This document shows, piece after piece, positions 6,472 to 14,924 of a stretch of 64,000 nt of DNA. Source of the stretch: Periweissella fabalis (GTDB lineage: Bacteria; Bacillota; Bacilli; Lactobacillales; Lactobacillaceae); contig NZ_JAAXPN010000003.1 of the NCBI RefSeq assembly GCF_012396505.1, positions 100,151 to 164,150 of the forward strand, read 5' to 3'. Under the pieces are notes generated by a model. That model was not told the DNA's origin. It saw nothing but the letters and a program-made list of their open reading frames with translations, and searched no databases. The position numbers and the translations under genes were made by a program. Every line of letters starts with the position of its first letter. Position 1 is the first letter of the stretch.

Positions 6472-8934
6472 ATGCAATTTCGCAATCAAAAAAAGCCATC
6501 TCACCGTAAGGCCTATCTTACGGGTGCCGTTGTTGTTTTACTGGCGGCTGGTGGCGGGATTATTGGTTACCAACACACGCATTCGAATACAGCAGTTCAA
6601 CAAACAGCTACTAATAAATACCAAGTTTTACAAACAAATTGGCAAAATCAATTAATACCATCTGGTAAATTACCTGATAATGCAAGTTCCAAAGCCTATG
6701 TTGCCAAGCTTAATAAGCAAGCAACGGAATTATTGAGGACCATGCATTTAAAAGGCCAAGATACCCTTTGGAAAGCTAGGGGTGGTAAAGTTGGTTCGGC
6801 AAATATGACACATCAATTTAATAATTTACAAACATTAGCGTTAGCATATGGCACGCTGGGCACCCAACAATACCATGATGCTAAAGTATTAAAAACAATT
6901 GTAGCGGGCTTGGACTTTATGACCCAGCCAAGCCGCTATGACGGGAAACACTATTCTGGTAATTGGTTTGATTGGCAAATCGGGACACCGCAAAGTTTTA
7001 TTAATATTTTGATGATTTTGGGTAATAAATTACCCAAAGCCGAGCAACAAAAATATCTAAAAATTATTCAAACGTACGTCCCTAATGCTAACCAACAATT
7101 GAAATTACGGCCGCAAGATAAAAATTTCCCTGTAATTTTTAAACAAGATTTTAAAGCCACGGCCGCCAATCGTGTTGATTTAGCAAGTACGGTGTTAGGG
7201 TTAGGCATCTTACAACAAAATGCTAAAATGATCACAACTGCAACGCAAAATGTGGTGGCGGTCTTTAAACCAGTTAAAACAGGCGATGGGTTTTATCGTG
7301 ATGGTTCCTTTATTCAACACACGGATGTCGCCTATACTGGTGAATATGGAAATGCACTGATTGGCCAAGCTAGTCGCGTCCTCGCAGTAGTTAAAAACAC
7401 CCCATTTGCGCTACCAACCGCGTCTGCTGAAAAATTTAGTAATGAAGTCATTAAAGCGTTTATTCCGGTACTTTATCAAAAAAATACGCTGGCGATGGTG
7501 GAAGGTCGGGGAGTAACTCGAGCACCCGCCGGAACTGGAGGTCAAGGTTGGCAACCAGCGACTATGGCAAACTTATTATTAGTTGCCGATGCTGCACCAA
7601 AAGCCCAACAGACTCAATTACAAGCGGCTGTGAAATATTGGGTTAATAAAGATCCTAAATATTTCTGGACCAGTGTGCGTGATTATAATGATTTACGCTT
7701 ATTGAGTGCGGTGGAAAGTAACCACCAGATTCAAGCAACTAAAGCCCAATTTAGAGGAACGAAACTATATGCGGCGATGGGGCGCTTTGTGCAACAAAGT
7801 CAGAAATTTAGTTTAGGAATTAGTTTATCTTCCCAACGCGTGGCAAGTTTTGAAGCCGGTAATGGTGAAAATAAACATGGTTGGCACATGGGTGATGGCC
7901 AACTATATCTTTATAATGGTGACGGAATTCAATATGGCGAAAGTTACTGGCCAACAATTGATCCCTATCGCTTGCCTGGGACAACGATTGATACGAAGCC
8001 CTTACCGAATGTTGGAGATGGTTTCGTAGCACCAACACCTCAAAATACGTGGGCTGGGGGAGTCACCAATGGTAATAATGCCGTAATTAGCATGGCCCTT
8101 GACCAACAAGGTTTGCACTTAGGTAAACAAACCATACCGATGAATTTACAGGCGAAAAAATCATGGTTTATGGTTGATAATCAAGTCGTGGCATTAGGGG
8201 CTGGGATTACTGGTGCGAGTAATACAGGGATTGAAACCGTGGGTGAAGATCGGTTGTTGAGTAATGAAAAACAATATCAATTATTGTCAGATCATGGTGA
8301 AATCAAGCCGACTAGTACGGTTAAAGATGCTAAATGGTTGATGCTTAAAGCACCAAAAGTCCAACAATCAATCGGCTATTATTTCCCAAAAACCACCACG
8401 ATTGAAGCAAGTCAACAAATTCGTACAGGGCGTTATGCCGATATTAATAAGAAATTTACTAATCATAAAACCTACACTGGGAAATATGAAAAATTAATTA
8501 TTAAGCATGGTAAAAATCCGGTAAATCGCAAATATGCATATATTTTAGTTCCGAATGCATCAAGGACTAAGATGCAAAAATTGGTCCAACAAAATCCAAT
8601 TAAGATTTTAGCAAATGATGCACAAATTCAAGCGGTTAAAACTACTAATGATGTGTATTTAGGCATTAATTTCTGGGGACCGATGGGTGGTGAATTAGCC
8701 GGGATTAAAACTAATCACGGCTTAGCATTGTTACGAACAAAACATGCTGGCATCACGACATATACTTTTAGTGATCCAACCCAGAGTGCAACGCAAGTGG
8801 CGGTTAAATTACCTGAAAAAATGGCCGCTAAATTAAAAATGAGTCCAGGGATTACGTATGATTCACAAACGGGTGAATACTTACTAAACTTTACTAATTT
8901 AGCTGGCAAGGCTTTAAAAATTAGTTTTAAATAA
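6472..8934 (+). CDS. Polysaccharide lyase family 8 (hyaluronate/chondroitin/xanthan lyase type)
   Basis: 820 residues. A basic N-terminus followed by a hydrophobic segment (about residues 15-33) without a clear cleavage site suggests a membrane-anchored or secreted enzyme. The N-terminal alpha/alpha toroid carries NWFDWQIGTPQ (about 164-174). The catalytic set of PL8 enzymes is in place: Asn233 in AANRVD, His283 in IQHTDVAYTG, Tyr292 (EYG), and Arg346/Arg350 in EGRGVTR. The 50-residue Asn-His and 9-residue His-Tyr spacings equal those I recall for streptococcal hyaluronate lyase. The C-terminal half is beta-sandwich-like. It would cleave an acidic polysaccharide by beta-elimination outside the cell. 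No unsaturated-glucuronyl hydrolase or PTS genes are near, so the exact substrate is open. Confidence 0.88.
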   Translation: MQFRNQKKPSHRKAYLTGAVVVLLAAGGGIIGYQHTHSNTAVQQTATNKYQVLQTNWQNQLIPSGKLPDNASSKAYVAKLNKQATELLRTMHLKGQDTLWKARGGKVGSANMTHQFNNLQTLALAYGTLGTQQYHDAKVLKTIVAGLDFMTQPSRYDGKHYSGNWFDWQIGTPQSFINILMILGNKLPKAEQQKYLKIIQTYVPNANQQLKLRPQDKNFPVIFKQDFKATAANRVDLASTVLGLGILQQNAKMITTATQNVVAVFKPVKTGDGFYRDGSFIQHTDVAYTGEYGNALIGQASRVLAVVKNTPFALPTASAEKFSNEVIKAFIPVLYQKNTLAMVEGRGVTRAPAGTGGQGWQPATMANLLLVADAAPKAQQTQLQAAVKYWVNKDPKYFWTSVRDYNDLRLLSAVESNHQIQATKAQFRGTKLYAAMGRFVQQSQKFSLGISLSSQRVASFEAGNGENKHGWHMGDGQLYLYNGDGIQYGESYWPTIDPYRLPGTTIDTKPLPNVGDGFVAPTPQNTWAGGVTNGNNAVISMALDQQGLHLGKQTIPMNLQAKKSWFMVDNQVVALGAGITGASNTGIETVGEDRLLSNEKQYQLLSDHGEIKPTSTVKDAKWLMLKAPKVQQSIGYYFPKTTTIEASQQIRTGRYADINKKFTNHKTYTGKYEKLIIKHGKNPVNRKYAYILVPNASRTKMQKLVQQNPIKILANDAQIQAVKTTNDVYLGINFWGPMGGELAGIKTNHGLALLRTKHAGITTYTFSDPTQSATQVAVKLPEKMAAKLKMSPGITYDSQTGEYLLNFTNLAGKALKISFK

Positions 8935-8976
8935 AAAAAAGATGGGTGAAATTTTATTTCATCCATCTTTTTTTGT
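8933..8976. terminator. Bidirectional terminator after PL8 lyase
   Basis: AAAAAAAGATGG..GAAAT / ATTTC..CCATCTTTTTTT. It serves the lyase on the plus strand and the tRNA pair on the minus strand. Confidence 0.85.
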
Positions 8977-8991
8977 CTCTAGTGCATAATA

Positions 8992-9063
8992 CTGTCCAGG
9001 TTGGAATCGAACCAACACTCTTTCGATTAACAGTCGAACGCAGTACCATTGTGCCACTGGACA
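8992..9063 (-). tRNA. tRNA-Asn (GTT), copy 1
   Basis: The minus strand gives a full cloverleaf: acceptor TGTCCAG/CTGGACA, a short D arm, anticodon stem TTCGA/TCGAA with loop CTGTTAA (anticodon GTT), and T arm GTTGG-TTCGATT-CCAAC. The discriminator is G at 8992 and CCA is not encoded. The body of about 72 nt is on the short side because the D stem has only three good pairs. It is identical to the copy at 9103-9174. Confidence 0.9.
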
Positions 9064-9102
9064 AACATTTATTAACGATTTATATGTGGGAAAAATTCCC
9101 AA

Positions 9103-9174
9103 CTGTCCAGGTTGGAATCGAACCAACACTCTTTCGATTAACAGTCGAACGCAGTACCATTGTGCCACTGGACA
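9103..9174 (-). tRNA. tRNA-Asn (GTT), copy 2
   Basis: Identical in sequence to copy 1 and transcribed first. The 39-bp spacer and the upstream flank of copy 1 resemble each other, consistent with a recent tandem duplication. A promoter (TTGACT, 16 bp, TATAAT on the minus strand) lies just upstream at 9201-9228. Confidence 0.9.
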
Positions 9175-9200
9175 AATATTTATTAAATTTCTATGTGATT

Positions 9201-9228
9201 ATTATATAATCATTACAAAAATAGTCAA
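9201..9228 (-). promoter_or_regulatory. Promoter for the tRNA-Asn pair
   Basis: On the minus strand, TTGACT (complement of 9223-9228), a 16-bp spacer, then TATAAT (complement of 9201-9206), about 27 bases before the first tRNA. Confidence 0.7.
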
Positions 9229-9364
9229 TAACTTATTTAAAAATAATTTTATTTATATATAAGGTACTATTAAGATGCTAAATTACTTTAATTATTTAAT
9301 ATTTAAATAATTAAAATAAAGATTATTGTTTTATTAATAGAAAGATGGTGCTAGTATATATTTA

Positions 9365-9378
9365 TGAAAACGCTTTCA
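9365..9378 (+). promoter_or_regulatory. cre site (CcpA operator) upstream of fucP-like gene
   Basis: TGAAAACGCTTTCA matches the cre consensus TGWAANCGNTNWCA at every position and is 33 bases before the start codon, next to a TATATT -10-like element. It indicates carbon catabolite control of the sugar permease. Confidence 0.85.
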
Positions 9379-9410
9379 ATATAATTTTTATTATTTAGTA
9401 GGAGATCGAT

Positions 9411-10739
9411 ATGATTAATGCAGTAGGAACAAAAGCTAAGCATCACCGTGATTTTGGTGTTTTATCAGATGGTTATTTAACTAAAACACCAATTTTACAA
9501 TTTATTATTGTTTCAATGATGTTTCCGCTCTGGGGAACAGCCGCAAGTTTAAATGATATTTTAATTACCCAATTCAAGACAGTCTTTGAACTTAATGATG
9601 CCGCAACAGCCTTTGTGCAATCAGCTTTTTACGGCGGATATTTTTTAGTTGCAATACCTGCTAGTATTGTCATCAAGAAAACTACTTATAAAACAGCTAT
9701 TTTAACTGGTTTAGTCGCTTATATATTAGGAGCTGGATTATTTTTCCCAGCATCACGTGTAGCTACATATTCAATGTTTCTAGTTGCCATTTTTGCGATT
9801 GCAATCGGGCTTTCATTCTTGGAAACAGCATGTGATACATACAGTTCATTACTTGGTCCTAAAAAGCACGCTAATTTACGCTTGAATATTTCACAAATTT
9901 TAAACCCAATTGGTAGTATTATTGGAATTTTACTTGGTAAATACTTGATTTTTGGCCAAGTTGGTAATTTATCAGAAAAGATGGCTAGATTACATGGAGC
10001 TGCCCGATTAGCATATGGTGAAAAAATGTTGCAATTAACTTTGCAACCATATAAATATATTTTATTCGTGTTAATTGCGATGTTAATTCTTTTGGCATTA
10101 ACACCAATGCCTAACACAAAACCTGCCGCTGTGGCTGGCCAAGTAAAGGCTAAATTAAGTGAAACCCTTGCATACCTTGCTCATAATCGATTATTCAAAA
10201 AAGGAATTATGGCCCAATTCGTTTATGTTGGTATGCAAACAGCGGTTTGGTCATTTACGATTCGGTTAGTGCTTGATTTAAATCATTCAATTAGTGACGC
10301 CCAAGCTTCAAATTACTTAATTTATTCATATATTGTGTTTTTCTTAGGTAAAGTGCTTGCAACATCACTTTTTACGAAGATTAAACCAACTAAAGTGTTG
10401 GCAGTGTATTCAGTTTTAGGAACAATTGCATTAGCAATTGCAAGTTTGGCATCTGGGAACATTGCCATTTATGCAGCTGTTGCAGCAAGTTTCTTCTTTG
10501 GTCCTCAATGGCCCACAATTTATGCTCATACATTGGATACGGTTACGGAAAAGAAACACACGGAAACTGCAGGGGCAGTCTTGGTTATGGCAATTGTTGG
10601 GGGAGCAGTTATCCCCGCTATCCAAGGGGTTATTTCAGATTCACTTGGATCATTACAATTATCATTCTTATTTCCAGCGCTATGTTTTGCCATTGTAAGT
10701 CTATACTTCATTTCAGAAGTTAAGAATGATATTGAATAA
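9411..10739 (+). CDS. fucP: Fucose permease-like MFS sugar:H+ symporter
   Basis: 442 residues and about 12 membrane helices. The FucP signature region is clear near the N-terminus: MFPLWGTAASLNDILITQF, then FVQSAFYGGYF, AIPASIVIKK and GAGLFFPAS. The GLSFLETACDTY block is also typical of the L-fucose/galactose/glucose symporter subfamily. It is a single gene with GGAG before the start, a perfect cre box upstream and no fucose-catabolic genes alongside. The real sugar could therefore be fucose, galactose, glucose or a related hexose. The gene symbol marks family only. Confidence 0.75.
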   Translation: MINAVGTKAKHHRDFGVLSDGYLTKTPILQFIIVSMMFPLWGTAASLNDILITQFKTVFELNDAATAFVQSAFYGGYFLVAIPASIVIKKTTYKTAILTGLVAYILGAGLFFPASRVATYSMFLVAIFAIAIGLSFLETACDTYSSLLGPKKHANLRLNISQILNPIGSIIGILLGKYLIFGQVGNLSEKMARLHGAARLAYGEKMLQLTLQPYKYILFVLIAMLILLALTPMPNTKPAAVAGQVKAKLSETLAYLAHNRLFKKGIMAQFVYVGMQTAVWSFTIRLVLDLNHSISDAQASNYLIYSYIVFFLGKVLATSLFTKIKPTKVLAVYSVLGTIALAIASLASGNIAIYAAVAASFFFGPQWPTIYAHTLDTVTEKKHTETAGAVLVMAIVGGAVIPAIQGVISDSLGSLQLSFLFPALCFAIVSLYFISEVKNDIE

Positions 10740-10754
10740 AGATGAGAAGATATT

Positions 10755-10912
10755 AGAAGTGGCGATGACATAACTAAAATTTAGTAGTAATTTATTGCAA
10801 AAAAGGCTTCAAAAGCCTAATATATTCAAAATGATATGCCTCCTTGAAGAAATTTTTTCAGGGAGGCATATTAGCATATTTTTCAATAATGCTTGATTTT
10901 CACCATATGTCT
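10755..10912 (+). repeat. Dispersed structured intergenic repeat, copy A
   Basis: It starts near GTGGCGATGACATAAC and contains TTTAGTAGTAATTTATTGC, then AATATATTCAAAAT. A hairpin follows (ATATGCCTCC 10834-10843 with GGAGGCATAT 10862-10871, loop with GAAGAAA), then TTAGCATATTTTTCAATAATGC. The same order of blocks occurs at 11731, 15681 and 24704 with different but complementary stem bases. Confidence 0.65.
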
Positions 10913-11026
10913 TTAGTGCTAATTAAAATTAATATTAGATATATACTTAAACTATAGATAAAATAGCCGATATCATATATATAGATTAGTTAACGAAATA
11001 ATAGATTTGCAATGGAGATTAGCAAA

Positions 11027-11713
11027 ATGGAAATAAGTGGGTATGTTCAAGCGTTAGTGCAAGCAACAGCGGGGCGATTAGCATCAAAGAAACCAGTAAC
11101 GGATGAGTTATCAAACCACTTTGCACAAATGATGGATACTCAAAATCAGCAGCAATTGATAGTTCAAGCGGGTGATACGGTGTCGCAATTGGCATTGCAA
11201 CACCATACATCAATTGCTGCGATTGTCCAAAGCAATCATTTACAAGATCCAAATTTAATTTTGGTGGGCCAAAAGTTAACGATTGCCAGTAGTAGCCAAG
11301 GTGGGATTCCTGAAGTAGCAGCAAGTTCTAATGATGCCCAAATGGTTAGTGAGGATGGAGTCCAACAACAAGCTGTTCAATTTGTTAAACAATTTTTGGG
11401 TAATGCGTATGTATGGGGGAGTGCCAAACCAGGGGCTTTTGACTGTTCAGGCTTAGTTAGTTATGCTTATAAACAATTTGGTGTTGAGCTGCCACATTTA
11501 GCTCAAGCACAAGCAGATCAAACCCAACATATTGCGACTAAAAATGCTAAGGCGGGGGATTTGTTATTTTGGCAAAATCAACGTGGGCATGTTTATCATG
11601 TTGCAATTTCTTTAGGTGATGGTCATTACGTGAATGCACTAGACCCAGCTCATGGGGTACAAATTGATGGAATGGCAGCCCCAGCCAACTTCGCTGGACG
11701 AGTAGTTCGTTAA
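11027..11713 (+). CDS. LysM - NlpC/P60 cell-wall hydrolase lacking a signal peptide
   Basis: From the ATG at 11027 (GGAG 9 bases upstream; an in-frame ATG at 11012 is the alternative) the protein has 228 residues. A LysM domain spans about residues 44-86 (IVQAGDTVSQLALQHHTS...LVGQKLTI). An NlpC/P60 domain spans about 112-228, with the catalytic Cys140 in AFDCSGLVSYAY and His191 in HVYHVAI. Such enzymes cut gamma-D-Glu-diamino acid bonds in peptidoglycan stems. Unusually, the N-terminus is a polar, helical stretch with no hydrophobic signal sequence, so its export route is unclear. The Apf-like LysM protein at 51695 has the same peculiarity. Confidence 0.85.
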   Translation: MEISGYVQALVQATAGRLASKKPVTDELSNHFAQMMDTQNQQQLIVQAGDTVSQLALQHHTSIAAIVQSNHLQDPNLILVGQKLTIASSSQGGIPEVAASSNDAQMVSEDGVQQQAVQFVKQFLGNAYVWGSAKPGAFDCSGLVSYAYKQFGVELPHLAQAQADQTQHIATKNAKAGDLLFWQNQRGHVYHVAISLGDGHYVNALDPAHGVQIDGMAAPANFAGRVVR

Positions 11714-12147
11714 GCGTTAATGAATTAAAGTAAGGTGTGACATAATTAATATTTAGCAGTAATTTGTAGCTAAATGCATTATAAAAGTTTGATATATACA
11801 AAGATCTCAGGGAAAATTAAATTTTATCTGGGATTTTTGTGTTATCGTTTTTAGTAATGGTTGTCTAAGTTTTACTAGGTAATGTGATGTGGCGTCAATT
11901 TTTTATTGCGATTGAACATGTAAAACAAAATTACTAGACATCCGTAAAAAAGGTAATTATGATTGAATAGGGATTAAAAGTTATAATGGTAATCGTTACA
12001 GTACGAAATGTAATCTATGGACTAAATACGAACATCAATGACTTATAATTGTATTTTAATTAAGAAATAGAATAAAAAAGTTGTAATAAATAATTTATTA
12101 ATATATAATTGTTCTTGTTTACGAACTATAATAAATAAAGAGAATGG
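11714..12147. other. Intergenic region, LysM hydrolase to ribB
   Basis: 434 bases. The first part holds repeat copy B (11731-11850). The rest is AT-rich, with no ORF of note. A TATAAT box (12127-12132) lies close to ribB, next to GTTC..GAAC inverted half-sites. I found no FMN riboswitch signature (no GGGGTGAAATTCCC-like core), so ribB is not obviously riboflavin-controlled. Confidence 0.6.
11731..11850 (+). repeat. Dispersed structured intergenic repeat, copy B
   Basis: Blocks: GGTGTGACATAATTAAT, then TTTAGCAGTAATTTGTAGCT (an imperfect palindrome), TTTGATATATACAAAG, and a hairpin (ATCTCAG 11804-11810 with CTGGGAT 11828-11834 plus inner AAAATT/AATTTT) followed by TTTTTG. The stem sequence is unrelated to copies A and C but forms at the same place. 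Confidence 0.6.
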
Positions 12148-12819
12148 ATGGATATGATATTGGAAAAAGAGTTTAGCACTGTTGAAGCAGCACTTGAAGA
12201 GTTGAAAAAGGGTGGTTTTGTAATCCTTTCAGATAACGAAGATCGTGAAAATGAAGGTGATTTGGTGGCCCTAGCATCTGAGGCTACTCCAGCCATTATT
12301 CACCAAATGTTAAAAGAAGCCAATGGGTTGATGTGTGTTCCTGTTAACACTGAAATCGCCAACCGTTTGAACTTAACTGATATGGTTGAAAACAGCACTG
12401 ATCCACACCAAACACCATTTACAGTTACTGTTGATGGTACCTTTGAAGCAACTGGTGTTACCACTGGTGTCTCAGCTTTTGATCGTGCTGCATCAATTAA
12501 CCATATTGCTGATATTAATGCGCAAGCTACTGATTTTAATCGTCCAGGTCATATTCAACCATTGATTGCTAAGCCACAAGGTTTACGTGAACGGATTGGT
12601 CACACCGAAGCTGGAGTTGATTTAGCGTTACTTGCCGGTTCACAACCAGCCGCTATTATTATTGAAGTACTTGGTGAAGATGGCCATATGGCTCAACGTG
12701 ATGATTTATTTGTCTTAGCTCAAAAGTTAAACATTCCATACATCACAATTGCCCAAATTATTGAATACATGGATGCTAATAACATTGTGCAAGCCGTTGA
12801 TGTTTTAGCCGTTAAATAA
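12148..12819 (+). CDS. ribB: 3,4-dihydroxy-2-butanone 4-phosphate synthase
   Basis: 223 residues, the length of a monofunctional RibB. It starts with the family block GGFVILSDNEDRENEGDL (substrate and metal binding Asp/Glu). It continues with LMCVPV, ending in the GHTEAGVDLALLAG and EVLGEDGHMA motifs. It converts ribulose 5-phosphate to the C4 unit of riboflavin. It is isolated: no GTP cyclohydrolase II domain is fused, and no other rib genes lie nearby. Either the pathway is scattered, or this is a remnant, or it serves another use. The terminator at 12855-12887 shows it is a single-gene unit. Confidence 0.92.
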   Translation: MDMILEKEFSTVEAALEELKKGGFVILSDNEDRENEGDLVALASEATPAIIHQMLKEANGLMCVPVNTEIANRLNLTDMVENSTDPHQTPFTVTVDGTFEATGVTTGVSAFDRAASINHIADINAQATDFNRPGHIQPLIAKPQGLRERIGHTEAGVDLALLAGSQPAAIIIEVLGEDGHMAQRDDLFVLAQKLNIPYITIAQIIEYMDANNIVQAVDVLAVK

Positions 12820-12854
12820 TATTTCTAATTAGCCATTTATTTTAGCACACAAAC

Positions 12855-12887
12855 AAAAACGGTCTCTCTGCTGAGAGACCGTTTTTT
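12855..12887 (+). terminator. Terminator after ribB
   Basis: AAAACGGTCTCTC / GAGAGACCGTTTTTT, a long GC-containing stem with a T run. Confidence 0.9.
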
Positions 12888-12925
12888 GAATTGAATTGAA
12901 ATAGAAATTTTAAGTAGAGAGTTAA

Positions 12926-13789
12926 TTATTTAGCATTACCAGTGTACCAGTCAAAACTTGTTAACCAGTAACTTGTCCGGTAATGTTCATCTAAAGTAGC
13001 AATTAAGTCCATGTCTTCTTTACTTAAAGTGAAATCAAAGACTTGTGCATTTTCAATAATCCGTTGTTCGTGGACTGACTTTGGAATGACCGTAAAGCCC
13101 ATTTGAAGGCTCCAACGAATTAAAATTTGCGCGGCTGATTTACCATATTTGGAAGCGATTTGACTAATAACAGGATTGTTAAGAACCTTACCACCACCAA
13201 GGGGTGACCATGCTTCCAAGTGGATGTTGTGATCATCAGCATATTGCACCATATCAGGTTGTTGCAATAATGGGTGCAATTCGATTTGGTCAACGGCTGG
13301 GACGATGTTAGCATCAGTCAACAAGTCTTCCATCGTTTCTTGGTTAAAGTTACATACCCCAATGGCTTTAGCTAAACCTTGGTCATAGATTTTTTCCATG
13401 GCCTTCCAAGTATCCTTATACTTACCAGTTACTGGCCAGTGAATTAAGTAAAGGTCAACATAGTCCAAACCAAGGCGTTCAAGGCTACCTTCAAAGTTAG
13501 TTAAAGTTGAGTCGTAACCGTGATCAGGATTAGCAAGCTTAGTGGTGATGAATAAATCTTCACGTGAAATACCGGCTTCAGCAATCCCTTGTTCAATACC
13601 TGTGCGAACGTCGGCTTCGTTACCATATGCTTTGGCAGTATCAATTAAACGGTAACCGTTTTTGATGGCCGCAGCAACAGCTGGTGTCGCTTCACCGTTT
13701 TCAGCTTGCCAAACTCCCAAGCCAAAGCGTTCCATTTTAACGCCATTGTTTAAAGTAACTGTTGATGTAATTGTAAAATCTTCAGACAT
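12926..13789 (-). CDS. Aldo/keto reductase (2,5-diketogluconate reductase-like)
   Basis: 287 residues, the AKR5 type. It has a beta-hairpin start (TVTLNNGVKMERFGLGVWQ), then DTAKAYGNE with the catalytic Asp and Tyr, TTKLAN with the catalytic Lys, and LYLIHWPV with the catalytic His. Near the C-terminus is FTVIPKSVHEQRI for NADPH binding. It reduces carbonyl compounds with NADPH; the physiological substrate is unknown. It is 30 bases downstream of a second, different aldo/keto reductase and is probably co-transcribed with it from the MerR-type promoter at 14829-14859. Confidence 0.92.
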   Translation of the reverse strand: MSEDFTITSTVTLNNGVKMERFGLGVWQAENGEATPAVAAAIKNGYRLIDTAKAYGNEADVRTGIEQGIAEAGISREDLFITTKLANPDHGYDSTLTNFEGSLERLGLDYVDLYLIHWPVTGKYKDTWKAMEKIYDQGLAKAIGVCNFNQETMEDLLTDANIVPAVDQIELHPLLQQPDMVQYADDHNIHLEAWSPLGGGKVLNNPVISQIASKYGKSAAQILIRWSLQMGFTVIPKSVHEQRIIENAQVFDFTLSKEDMDLIATLDEHYRTSYWLTSFDWYTGNAK

Positions 13790-13819
13790 TTATCTACCTC
13801 GTATTTTTATAAAGTGTGT

Positions 13820-14773
13820 TTAGGGTAAATCATTACCGGCAGCAAAGTAAATGTTGTACCATTCTTGCTTCGTTAATTCAATGTCAGCACCAGCTGCGTT
13901 TTCAATAATGTGAGCAGGCGTCATTGCACCTAATACAACTTGGATATTAGCTGGAATACGAATAATCCAAGCAGTGGCAATGGCATTTTTAGTAACACCA
14001 TATTTATCAGCTAATTCACCAAGGTATGCATTAAGTTCAGCAAAATCAGGGTTATCGATGAAGGTACCACCGAAGAAACCAAATTGGTATGGTGACCAAG
14101 CTTGGATTGTCATATCATGCAAGCGTGAGTATTCAAGAATCCCACCATCATGTGAAATACTACGTTCATCAGCCATGTTAGTGTGCATGCCGCGGTCAAT
14201 CATTCCTGAATGCATGATACTAAATTGGAGTTGATTAATAATTAACTTTTGGTTAATCGCACTTTGAACTAAATCAACTTGTTGGGGATTAAAGTTAGAA
14301 ACCCCAAAGTGACGAACTTTACCACTCGCTTGAAGTTTATCAAAGGCTTCAGCAATTTCTTCAGGTTCCATTAGTGGATCGGGACGGTGGAGTAAGAATG
14401 AATCAAGATAATCAACGCCAAGGCGCTCTAAAATACCATCGACACTGTCAAGAATGTGTTGTTTTGAAAAATCATAACGTTTACCAAAGACAAAGCTACC
14501 ATGACTACGAGCTTGATCTAAGACAATCCCACCTTTTGATTGAATAAATAATTGGTCACGGGTAATATCAGATTTGGCTAAAGCTTGTTTAAAAACTTTT
14601 TCTGAATCACCATTCCCATAGATATCAGCAGAATCAATAAAGTTAATGCCAGCATCAAAAGCTGTTTGCAAAGTTTTGGCAGCATCATCGATACTTAGAG
14701 CGTTCATACGCATAATACCAAGGGCAACAGCTGAAGCTTTAAAATCTGTGTTACCAATTTTAAATTCACGCAT
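13820..14773 (-). CDS. Aldo/keto reductase (YdhF-like)
   Basis: 317 residues from the ATG at 14773, which has GGAGG 9 bases ahead; a longer ORF start at 14788 overlaps that site. Family blocks: NFIDSADIYGNGDSEKVF (catalytic Asp and Tyr), QSKGG (Lys), DSFLLHRPDPL (His), GVSNF, and AWSPYQ. It is the first gene of a two-gene reductase operon reading away from a MerR regulator. The pairing and promoter architecture suggest induction by an electrophile or redox-type signal. Substrate unknown. Confidence 0.9.
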   Translation of the reverse strand: MREFKIGNTDFKASAVALGIMRMNALSIDDAAKTLQTAFDAGINFIDSADIYGNGDSEKVFKQALAKSDITRDQLFIQSKGGIVLDQARSHGSFVFGKRYDFSKQHILDSVDGILERLGVDYLDSFLLHRPDPLMEPEEIAEAFDKLQASGKVRHFGVSNFNPQQVDLVQSAINQKLIINQLQFSIMHSGMIDRGMHTNMADERSISHDGGILEYSRLHDMTIQAWSPYQFGFFGGTFIDNPDFAELNAYLGELADKYGVTKNAIATAWIIRIPANIQVVLGAMTPAHIIENAAGADIELTKQEWYNIYFAAGNDLP

Positions 14774-14828
14774 TGTTAAATCCTCCATTATTCGTTTGTG
14801 TGCGATAATTTACTTAAGCACTAACTCA

Positions 14829-14859
14829 ATAGTACAACTTAGACATATATCTAAGTCAA
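14829..14859 (-). promoter_or_regulatory. MerR-type promoter with 19-bp spacer and palindromic operator
   Basis: On the minus strand: TTGACT (complement of 14854-14859), 19 bp, TACTAT (complement of 14829-14834). Inside is a perfect inverted repeat, ACTTAGA-N6-TCTAAGT (14837-14856). Over-long 19-bp spacers with the operator between -35 and -10 are the hallmark of MerR-activated promoters. Confidence 0.75.
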
Positions 14860-14924
14860 GATAAGTGTTAAACTATTTTTAAGTTAGTAAAAACATAAGA
14901 AATAAACAAAATGAAAGGTTAGTC

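Noticed and set aside
8946..9209. ORFs on both strands across the tRNA pair, including one with the repeated CVRLLIERVLVRFQPGQ-type peptide
   Set aside because: These are translations of the two tRNA-Asn genes, a well-known annotation artefact.
11860..12147. FMN riboswitch before ribB
   Set aside because: Conserved FMN-element cores are absent.
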